Positions 18,513 to 24,120 of a DNA stretch of 24,120 nucleotides are shown here, one piece after another. A program made the position numbers and the translations under genes. Below the pieces are notes generated by a model. That model worked only from the letters and a program-made list of their open reading frames with translations, had not been told where the DNA came from and did not search any database. Source of the stretch: Actinobacteria bacterium UBA3120 (GTDB lineage: Bacteria; Actinomycetota; Actinomycetes; S36-B12); contig DEZY01000146.1 in NCBI GenBank assembly GCA_002365735.1, positions 1 to 24,120 of the forward strand. The letters are read 5' to 3'. Each line of letters opens with the position of its first letter. The first letter of the stretch is position 1.

Positions 18513-18526
18513 TGTAACCGGTTACA
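18513..18526 (+). promoter_or_regulatory. Perfect 14-base palindrome, LacI/GalR-type operator candidate before pyk
   Basis: TGTAACCGGTTACA is a perfect inverted repeat centred on CG, with its right end 13 bases before the pyk ATG. It fits the general form of LacI/GalR-family operators, including the catabolite-control pattern TGNAANCGNWNNCW. Its right arm overlaps the likely -10 box of pyk, so a bound protein would block transcription. Which regulator binds is unknown; none is encoded in this window. Confidence 0.55.
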
Positions 18527-18528
18527 GT
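18523..18528 (+). promoter_or_regulatory. pyk: Probable -10 box of pyk
   Basis: TACAGT matches four of six -10 positions and lies 11 bases before the pyk ATG. Transcription would start at about 18535, leaving almost no leader, and no Shine-Dalgarno sequence is visible. I found no -35 box at normal spacing; TTGTCG at 18495 is 22 bases away. The overlap with the palindrome at 18513-18526 supports a regulated promoter. Confidence 0.4.
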
Positions 18529-18539
18529 AGGCTGAGCAG

Positions 18540-19973
18540 ATGAGAAGAGCAAAGATCGTAGCAACCCTAGGCCCAGCTACTGCTAGCGCGGAAGCGGTCT
18601 TGGAGTTGGTCGAAGCGGGCATGGACGTTGCTCGATTGAACCTCTCCCATGGAGACTATGCAGACCATGCAGACGCCTACAAGTGGGTTCGGCAGGCCTC
18701 AGATGACTCAGGGCGAAGTGTGGCGATATTGGTGGATCTCCAAGGCCCGAAAATTAGGCTTGGGCGATTCGCTTCAGGGCCTGTTGAGCTAGTAGTGGGG
18801 AACGAATTCATTGTCACGACCGAAGAATGTCCGGGCGATGCAACCATGGTTTCCACCAGCTTTACCGGGCTGCCGGGTGACGTCAACCCGGGAGACAGTG
18901 TCCTCGTTGATGATGGCCGGATCGAATTGCAGGTGACTAAAATCGTTGGCCCGCGAGTGCATACCATAGTAATTGAGGGTGGCATTGTCTCCAATAATAA
19001 GGGATTCAATTTACCTGGGGTGGCCGTGAGCGTCCCGGCTCTTTCCGAAAAAGATCGCGAAGATTTGCGCTGGGGGTTGCGCAACGGTGCCGACCTGATC
19101 GCACTGTCATTTGTGCGTTCCTCGGCAGATATTCATGACGTACACGCAATCATGGATGAAGAGGGACTGCGACTCCCCGTCCTTGCCAAGGTAGAAAAAC
19201 CACAGGCGGTCGACAACCTTGAAGACATCATCGCCGCATTCGACGGGGTCATGGTTGCCCGGGGAGACCTTGGGGTTGAACTTCCACTCGAGATGGTTCC
19301 ACTCGTGCAAAAAAGGGCCATCCAAATGTGTCGCGAGGCGGGAAAGCCGGTCATTGTGGCAACGCAAATGCTTGATTCGATGATTACCGAGAGCCGTCCC
19401 ACGCGTGCTGAAGTCAGTGACGTAGCCAATGCAGTACTTGATGGAGCCGATGCGCTGATGCTTTCTGGTGAGACAAGTGTTGGTGCGCGACCTACGCATG
19501 TGGTGTCAACGATGTCCACGATTATCGAGCACTTGGAGGAAGAGGCCCTCGACCGAATCCCTGCGTTGCAGGACGCACCTACCGGTTCTACGGCCCGAGC
19601 GCTTACCCACGCCGCGGTTGATGTAGCGAACGGAACGGGTTCCTCTCATCTGATTGCATTCACCGAAACTGGTAGATCAGCTCGGTTGATTGCACGTTGG
19701 CGTGCCCGCACCCCTTTGCTTGCGTTTACACCAAATCCCCGGGTTCGTAGCCAGCTGTCGTTGACGTGGGGTGTTGAAACCTTTTTGGTCCCACAAGTAA
19801 GCCATACCGACGACATGGTGAGCCAAGTGGACAAGGCCTTGCTCGATATTGGGCGAGCCAGTGCAGGGGAGCGCGTGGTAATTGTTGCAGGAGTGCCACC
19901 TGGTGTTCCAGGAACGACTAACGGTATGCGCGTCCACAAAATGGGAACCGCGGGTCGGGGTGGTGGTGTCTAG
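18540..19973 (+). CDS. pyk: Pyruvate kinase
   Basis: Pyruvate kinase transfers phosphate from PEP to ADP, giving pyruvate and ATP. The 477-residue protein starts MRRAKIVATLGPA, the standard family N-terminus, followed by LNLSHGDYADH. The metal and substrate site is LAKVEKPQAV with Lys217, followed by VMVARGDLGVELP and PVIVATQMLDSM. A DALMLSGETSVGARP segment and the C-terminal domain ending PGTTNGMRVHKMG complete it. The last residues (GTAGRGGGV) form a glycine-rich tail. The start has no Shine-Dalgarno sequence and may be read from a near-leaderless transcript. pyk lies 62 bases after gltD and has its own likely promoter with a palindromic operator. Confidence 0.97.
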   Translation: MRRAKIVATLGPATASAEAVLELVEAGMDVARLNLSHGDYADHADAYKWVRQASDDSGRSVAILVDLQGPKIRLGRFASGPVELVVGNEFIVTTEECPGDATMVSTSFTGLPGDVNPGDSVLVDDGRIELQVTKIVGPRVHTIVIEGGIVSNNKGFNLPGVAVSVPALSEKDREDLRWGLRNGADLIALSFVRSSADIHDVHAIMDEEGLRLPVLAKVEKPQAVDNLEDIIAAFDGVMVARGDLGVELPLEMVPLVQKRAIQMCREAGKPVIVATQMLDSMITESRPTRAEVSDVANAVLDGADALMLSGETSVGARPTHVVSTMSTIIEHLEEEALDRIPALQDAPTGSTARALTHAAVDVANGTGSSHLIAFTETGRSARLIARWRARTPLLAFTPNPRVRSQLSLTWGVETFLVPQVSHTDDMVSQVDKALLDIGRASAGERVVIVAGVPPGVPGTTNGMRVHKMGTAGRGGGV

Positions 19974-20029
19974 CGCTACACACAGGATCGGGTAAGTTTG
20001 GCTCGACGCATTTCAACCTAGTTCACACA

Positions 20030-20061
20030 CCTTTAAGACTCGTCCAGTGAGGCGGGGAAGG
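20030..20061 (+). ncRNA. PyrR-binding RNA hairpin covering the pyrR ribosome binding site
   Basis: The leader can fold into a lower stem (20030-20034 with 20057-20061), a one-sided AAGA bulge (20035-20038), an upper stem of six pairs (20039-20044 with 20051-20056) and a CAGUGA hexaloop (20045-20050). Loop and closing pairs fit the PyrR-binding consensus ARUCCNGNGAGGYU except at the two ends, where the A-U pair is replaced by C-G, so pairing is kept. The 3' arm contains GAAGG, the likely Shine-Dalgarno sequence of pyrR, whose ATG is eight bases further on. PyrR with UMP or UTP would stabilise the hairpin and block translation, as described for mycobacteria. The fold was drawn by hand. Confidence 0.78.
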
Positions 20062-20069
20062 GCGAGCAA

Positions 20070-20657
20070 ATGAGGGATTCATCACCTGGCGCATCCGCAA
20101 GTTCTTCACGAACTATCAGTCGGGTAGTCGCCGATCCAGAGGATATTTCGCGGGCGCTTCGCAGACTCGCCCATCAAGTTGTTGAAAATGTCAAAGATGT
20201 CACGAATATTGTGATCCTGGGCATTCCCACTCGCGGTGTGCCTATCGCCGAGCGACTGGCTAAAAATATCGGTGACATCGAAAACATCATTATTCCAGTG
20301 GGGTCCTTGGACGTCACCCTTTTTCGGGACGACCTACGAATGCGTCCGTCCAAAGCGCTAGAGCAGACGCGCCTTCCCGTTGAAGGGATTGACGGGAAAA
20401 CCGTTATTTTGGTCGACGATGTACTGTTTTCCGGGCGCACTATTCGAGCAGCGCTTGATGCGATCAATGAGTATGGTCGCCCGGCCGTTGTTCAACTTGC
20501 AGTATTGGTTGATCGGGGACATCGGGAGCTACCTATTAGAGCCGATTACGTAGGGAAAAACCTGCCCACATCATTGAACGAAAACGTTTCCGTGCAGATA
20601 AGCGAAATTGACTCAGTTGATCAAGTCGAAATTCAATCAATGACGGAACAACTATGA
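20070..20657 (+). CDS. pyrR: Pyrimidine operon regulator PyrR / uracil phosphoribosyltransferase
   Basis: PyrR binds pyr mRNA when uridine nucleotides are high and usually also has uracil phosphoribosyltransferase activity. The 195-residue protein has the type I PRTase fold: [16 protein letters not shown], the [13 protein letters not shown] segment, and the PRPP loop [13 protein letters not shown] at about residues 111-123, followed by [13 protein letters not shown] and [10 protein letters not shown] serine-rich N-terminal extension of about 15 residues precedes the conserved [19 protein letters not shown]. The ATG lies just after the PyrR-binding hairpin, indicating that the gene controls its own translation. 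The stop overlaps the pyrB start (ATGA). It heads the operon pyrR-pyrB-pyrC-small ORF-carA. Confidence 0.95.
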   Translation: MRDSSPGASASSSRTISRVVADPEDISRALRRLAHQVVENVKDVTNIVILGIPTRGVPIAERLAKNIGDIENIIIPVGSLDVTLFRDDLRMRPSKALEQTRLPVEGIDGKTVILVDDVLFSGRTIRAALDAINEYGRPAVVQLAVLVDRGHRELPIRADYVGKNLPTSLNENVSVQISEIDSVDQVEIQSMTEQL

Positions 20658-21592
20658 AGCACCTCATCTCGGTACAGGAACTGAGCCGGGAGGACACTGT
20701 GGGAATTCTTGATACTGCAATCGAGTTTAACCGAGTAACCGATGGCGGGACCAAAATGTTGCCGACATTGCGCGGCCGCACTGTTGTGAATCTTTTCTAT
20801 GAAGACTCAACTCGAACTAGGATTTCATTTGAGCGAGCTGCAAAAAGGCTTTCTGCGGATGTAGTGACATTTTCAGCAAAAGGTTCGAGTGTTTCCAAAG
20901 GCGAGAGTTTGAAGGACACGGCACTGACCTTGAATGCGATGGGCGCCGACATGATTGTTGTGCGTCATCCTTCGCCGGGAGCAGCTCACAGGCTGGCACA
21001 TGCCGGGTGGCTGGAATCAAGTGTGCTAAATGCTGGCGATGGAAAACATGAGCATCCGACTCAAGCGCTCGGCGATGCTTTTACCCTCCGGGCGCACCTG
21101 TGCCCGGGGGCAACAGATTTTGCCGGGCTGACAATTGGAATTGTGGGCGACGTATTGCACTCTCGGGTTGCGCGTTCCAATATTTTTCTTCTGGGAATTC
21201 TCGGTGCCAATGTTGTAGTGATCGGCCCGCCCACTTTATTGCCCGTAGGTATTGAGAACTGGCCGTGTCAAGTGAGCTACTCCCTGGATGCTCACTTGCC
21301 TGAGTTGGACGCGATCATGATGTTACGAGTTCAACAGGAACGTATGAATGGAACTTTCTTCCCGAGTGAACTTGAATACAGCCGTACATTTGGTCTTAAC
21401 CGTAAACGAGCCAAGAAACTTCCTGAGCACGCGATCGTGATGCATCCCGGGCCGATGAATCGTGGTGTGGAAATTACCGCAGAGGTGGCTGACAGCCCAC
21501 GAAGCGTGATCACCGAACAAGTGTCTAATGGGTTCATAGTGCGCATGGCATGCATGTACCTACTGATCGGGGGAGATCTCAGTGTCGCTTAA
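20654..21592 (+). CDS. pyrB: Aspartate carbamoyltransferase catalytic subunit
   Basis: PyrB condenses carbamoyl phosphate and aspartate to carbamoyl aspartate, the first committed pyrimidine step. The 312-residue protein has the carbamoyl-phosphate loop STRTR at 52-56 ([11 protein letters not shown]), [24 protein letters not shown] and [12 protein letters not shown]. In the C-terminal domain MMLRVQQER and the late [12 protein letters not shown] motif bind aspartate. No pyrI regulatory subunit is nearby, as expected outside enterobacteria. The ATG shares ATGA with the pyrR stop and should be translationally coupled to it, extending PyrR control. The 3' end overlaps pyrC by 11 bases. Confidence 0.97.
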   Translation: MKHLISVQELSREDTVGILDTAIEFNRVTDGGTKMLPTLRGRTVVNLFYEDSTRTRISFERAAKRLSADVVTFSAKGSSVSKGESLKDTALTLNAMGADMIVVRHPSPGAAHRLAHAGWLESSVLNAGDGKHEHPTQALGDAFTLRAHLCPGATDFAGLTIGIVGDVLHSRVARSNIFLLGILGANVVVIGPPTLLPVGIENWPCQVSYSLDAHLPELDAIMMLRVQQERMNGTFFPSELEYSRTFGLNRKRAKKLPEHAIVMHPGPMNRGVEITAEVADSPRSVITEQVSNGFIVRMACMYLLIGGDLSVA

Positions 21593-22877
21593 TTCATATC
21601 TGATCGAGGGTGCGCGGCCATACGGTGAAGACGTACAAGACATTCGAATAATTGGTGGGCGCATCGCGGAGATCGGCATCGGGCTCGACCCCGAAAATCT
21701 CGGCGTCGTGCGGGCGGAAGGACGGGTCGCCCTGCCCTCATTTGTTGACCTGCATACTCATTTACGCGAGCCGGGGAGAGAGGACGCCGAAACCATTGCA
21801 TCGGGTTCGCGCGCGGCGACGCTGGGTGGCTTTTCGGCTGTATTTGCAATGGCCAACACCGCACCGGTGGCCGACACGGCCGGTGTGGTTGAGCAAGTGT
21901 GGCGACTTGGGCGGGAGACCGGTCTAGTTGATGTATTCCCCATCGGCGCTGTAAGTGTGGGCCTTAACGGCCAGGCCCTTGCCGAGTTGGGAGCCATGGC
22001 GGCCTCTGCTGCGGGAGTTACCGTATTTAGCGACGATGGGCACTGCGTATTTGATCCCCTGCTCATGCGGAGAGCGTTGGAATATGTAAAAACATTTGAT
22101 GGTGTTATCGCCCAACACGCACAGGACCCTCGACTGACACAGGGCGCCCAGATGAACGAGGGTGAACTGTCGGGGATACTCGGGATGACAGGGTGGCCCG
22201 CGGTCGCAGAAGAGGCGATCATTGCCCGCGACGTACTCCTTGCCCTACACGTCGATTCGAGGCTGCACATCTGCCATGTATCAACAGCCGGCAGTGTTGC
22301 AATCATCCGATGGGCCAAAGAAATGGGGGTTCGGGTTACAGCCGAAGTCACCCCGCACCACTTGCTACTCACCGAGGACTTTGTTTCCGGTTTTGATCCC
22401 GTGTATAAAGTGAATCCACCGTTGAGGTCTCGTGCGGATACGCTCGCATTACGCGAAGGTTTGGCCGATGGCACGATCGACATAATTGCAACTGATCATG
22501 CTCCGCATCCACATGAAGCCAAGGATTGCGAATGGGACAGTGCGGCATTTGGAATGCTTGGATTAGAAACCGCACTGGGCGTGGTGGTATCCGCGATGCA
22601 AGATGTACCAGATTGGAATTGGCGGACCTTGAGTGATCGGATGTCGAGTGCACCCGCAAGAATTGGCCGCGCAACCAATCACGGTCGACCGCTGGCCGTT
22701 GGTGAAAGCGCCCACCTAGTCCTGATCGACCCTGATCAAGGGCACTTGGTCGTTGCAGAGCAACTCGCATCACTGTCGGGAAATACACCGTATGCGGGCA
22801 TGACCCTTCCAGTATCAGTGACCGATGTCTTTTTTAATGGCATATATCAGGTTAAGGATGGTGCGCTCAATGTATGA
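21582..22877 (+). CDS. pyrC: Dihydroorotase
   Basis: PyrC closes carbamoyl aspartate to dihydroorotate with a zinc site. The 431-residue protein is the class I type, longer than the E. coli enzyme. Metal ligands include His58 and His60 in [11 protein letters not shown], the FSDDGH segment, the histidine in IAQHAQD, His in ICHVSTAGS and the aspartate of [17 protein letters not shown] and [10 protein letters not shown] are conserved. The usual glycine just before VDLHTH is replaced (PSFVDLHTH). The GTG at 21582 follows GGGGGAGA by a normal distance and lies inside the end of pyrB. Allantoinase is a related alternative, excluded by operon context. Confidence 0.96.
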   Translation: MSLNSYLIEGARPYGEDVQDIRIIGGRIAEIGIGLDPENLGVVRAEGRVALPSFVDLHTHLREPGREDAETIASGSRAATLGGFSAVFAMANTAPVADTAGVVEQVWRLGRETGLVDVFPIGAVSVGLNGQALAELGAMAASAAGVTVFSDDGHCVFDPLLMRRALEYVKTFDGVIAQHAQDPRLTQGAQMNEGELSGILGMTGWPAVAEEAIIARDVLLALHVDSRLHICHVSTAGSVAIIRWAKEMGVRVTAEVTPHHLLLTEDFVSGFDPVYKVNPPLRSRADTLALREGLADGTIDIIATDHAPHPHEAKDCEWDSAAFGMLGLETALGVVVSAMQDVPDWNWRTLSDRMSSAPARIGRATNHGRPLAVGESAHLVLIDPDQGHLVVAEQLASLSGNTPYAGMTLPVSVTDVFFNGIYQVKDGALNV

Positions 22878-23046
22878 GAATTGGTCAGTGATGAGGCGAT
22901 GGCCGTTACGAGCACTTCTTTTAGCAGATCTTTTCACGATTATGCCGGATCTCGGAAAGCATCGGCTCGAAGCTGGAGTGGTCGTTGATTCTGGCGCGGG
23001 TCATCAAAAATTGATGAAGCTACTCGAAAGTGAGATGAGTGCGTGA
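22870..23046 (+). CDS. Small ORF between pyrC and carA, function unknown
   Basis: I do not recognise this 58-residue product. The ATG at 22870 lies inside the end of pyrC (eight-base overlap), and the TGA at 23044-23046 overlaps the carA ATG by one base (TGATG), an arrangement typical of coupled operon genes. An in-frame ATG at 22891 is an alternative start. The sequence begins [20 protein letters not shown], has one short hydrophobic stretch (LRALLLADLF), and ends in LMKLLESEMSA. It has no clear membrane helix of full length. In other actinobacteria this position often holds a longer membrane protein of about 165 residues (for example Rv1382). It may be a remnant, a replacement or a short coupling peptide. 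Confidence 0.5.
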   Translation: MYENWSVMRRWPLRALLLADLFTIMPDLGKHRLEAGVVVDSGAGHQKLMKLLESEMSA

Positions 23047-24120
23047 TGGGCAGCGTGAGTCGGGCCGTATTGGTTCTCGAAGACGGATATTCGATGGTGG
23101 GTAAGGGTTTCGGTGCAAGCGGGACGGCCTTTGGCGAAGCAGTCTTTTCGACCGGGATGACCGGCTACCAGGAGACCCTCACGGATCCGTCTTATTGCGG
23201 TCAGATCGTGGTCATGACGGCTCCACACATCGGTAACACCGGCGTCAACCATGAAGATAGCGAATCATCTCGCATGTGGCCATCTGGTTTTGTCATCCGG
23301 GAATTGTCTCGCGTCGTTTCTAATTGGCGCGCTACCGGCACACTTGCAGATGAGCTGGCAATCAACGGGATCGTCGGCATTCAAGGGGTTGATACTCGGG
23401 CGCTCACGCGTCACTTGCGTGAACGTGGTGCGATGCGCATGGGAATTTTTTCTGACCCAGATGGTGCAAACCCCGAGGAGCTAGTTGCAACTGTCGCGCA
23501 ATCCCCGGTCATGCTGGGCGCCAGTTTCACGGACCAAGTGAGCACGGCGAAAAGCTACGTTATTGCCGCGAGCGGACAGAAAAAGGCAACCTGTGTGGCT
23601 GTGGACTTTGGCATCAAGTCCATGACTCCCCAACTGCTGTCCCAACGCGGCATCGAGGTGCACGTGGTGAATGCGAACACCAGCTGGGAGGAGATCGCGG
23701 CTTTGAAACCCAATGGAATATTCTTGTCCAATGGACCGGGGGACCCGGCAAGTGCGGTAGACGCCGTGGGTTTAGTGCAGAAGGCACTCAAAGCCAAGAT
23801 GCCATTGTTTGGAATTTGTTTCGGAAATCAGATTCTCGGTCGCGCGCTGGGGCTGGATACATACAAAATGCAATATGGACATCGCGGGATTAATCAGCCG
23901 GTGAAAGACCTCACCACGGGGAAAATCGAGATCACCGCGCACAATCATGGTTTCGCAGTTCGCGCCCCGAACTCACGTGAATTTGACACCCCATTCGGCC
24001 GGGCACGGATTTCACATATTTGCCTGAATGACAACGTCGTGGAAGGGATCGAGTTGCTAGATCACAGTGCATTTAGTGTTCAGTACCACCCTGAGGCCGC
24101 TGCAGGTCCACATGATTCTG
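23046..24120 (+). CDS. carA: Carbamoyl-phosphate synthase small (glutaminase) subunit, 3' end cut off
   Basis: CarA hydrolyses glutamine and passes ammonia to CarB to make carbamoyl phosphate for pyrimidines and arginine. The frame is open from ATG 23046 to the window end, giving 358 residues, so perhaps 20 or so are missing. The N-terminal CPSase domain shows VLVLEDGYSMVGKGFG, FSTGMTGYQETLTDPSY and GIQGVDTRALTRHLRE. The class I glutaminase domain has LSNGPGDP, Cys258 in FGICFGNQILGRALG, HNHGFAV, and His348/Glu350 in QYHPEAAAGP. The phrase YGHRGINQPV is typical of CarA. The ATG overlaps the preceding small ORF by one base; a GTG at 23055 is a weaker alternative. carB should follow outside the window. 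Confidence 0.96.
   Translation, partial: MGSVSRAVLVLEDGYSMVGKGFGASGTAFGEAVFSTGMTGYQETLTDPSYCGQIVVMTAPHIGNTGVNHEDSESSRMWPSGFVIRELSRVVSNWRATGTLADELAINGIVGIQGVDTRALTRHLRERGAMRMGIFSDPDGANPEELVATVAQSPVMLGASFTDQVSTAKSYVIAASGQKKATCVAVDFGIKSMTPQLLSQRGIEVHVVNANTSWEEIAALKPNGIFLSNGPGDPASAVDAVGLVQKALKAKMPLFGICFGNQILGRALGLDTYKMQYGHRGINQPVKDLTTGKIEITAHNHGFAVRAPNSREFDTPFGRARISHICLNDNVVEGIELLDHSAFSVQYHPEAAAGPHDS

Noticed and set aside
19974..20029. A promoter for pyrR with TTGGCT at 19998-20003
   Set aside because: The only -10 candidate, TAGTTC at 20019, is poor and spaced by 15 bases, so I do not list it although a promoter must lie near here if pyk does not read through.
21758..22483. A 241-codon open frame on the minus strand across pyrC
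   Set aside because: It lies fully inside a confidently identified gene, has a low-complexity Ser/Arg/Pro composition typical of antisense frames, and shows no motif.
1..24120. Mobile elements, defence systems, CRISPR arrays or tRNA genes
   Set aside because: No transposase, integrase or nuclease gene, no spaced direct repeats and no cloverleaf pattern was found on reading the window; all space is taken by housekeeping genes.

Overview
The window reads as a dense block of housekeeping biosynthesis genes from a bacterium of the phylum Actinomycetota. The evidence is the gene order (hisC-hisB-hisH-priA-hisF-hisI, then trpE, two small membrane proteins found in actinobacterial trp operons, trpC-trpB-trpA, a DsbA-like protein and lgt, then gltB-gltD-pyk and pyrR-pyrB-pyrC-carA), a HisA of the dual-function PriA type, and frequent GTG starts. 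GC looks moderate (about 50-55 % by eye, not computed), lower than in Streptomyces or Mycobacterium. Gaps are very short, and several genes overlap by 1-14 bases. A small-genome, possibly aquatic lineage is plausible, but that is inference. Every recognised gene is on the plus strand. I see no tRNA, rRNA, insertion sequence, CRISPR array or phage gene, and no stretch above 300 bases without a gene.

Layout. 1-3327: histidine genes from the tail of hisC to hisI. 3333-10633: tryptophan genes trpE, trpC, trpB and trpA. Between trpE and trpC lie the Trp_oprn_chp and HGxxPAAW membrane proteins and, unexpectedly, a complete two-component system (OmpR-type regulator plus HAMP histidine kinase). 10705-12375: a membrane-anchored DsbA-like thiol protein and the lipoprotein enzyme Lgt. 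12493-18477: both subunits of glutamate synthase. 18540-19973: pyruvate kinase, preceded by a perfect palindrome of LacI/GalR operator type that overlaps its likely -10 box. 20030 to the right edge: the pyrimidine operon pyrR-pyrB-pyrC, a 58-residue small ORF, and carA cut by the window edge.

How the genes work together. Glutamate synthase supplies glutamate, while HisH, CarA and the anthranilate synthase glutaminase (TrpG, not in this window) use glutamine. PriA can serve both the histidine and tryptophan pathways, which fits the absence of trpF here. trpD and trpG are also absent and must lie elsewhere. Pyruvate kinase makes pyruvate and ATP from PEP, itself a precursor of aromatic amino acids.

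The best regulatory signal is a PyrR-binding RNA hairpin just upstream of pyrR. It has a consensus CAGUGA hexaloop and its 3' arm covers the likely Shine-Dalgarno sequence, which suggests translational control by uridine nucleotides. I found no clearly new multi-gene system. The items most worth a second look are the two-component system inside the trp operon, the PyrR hairpin, the palindrome before pyk, and the small ORF between pyrC and carA.
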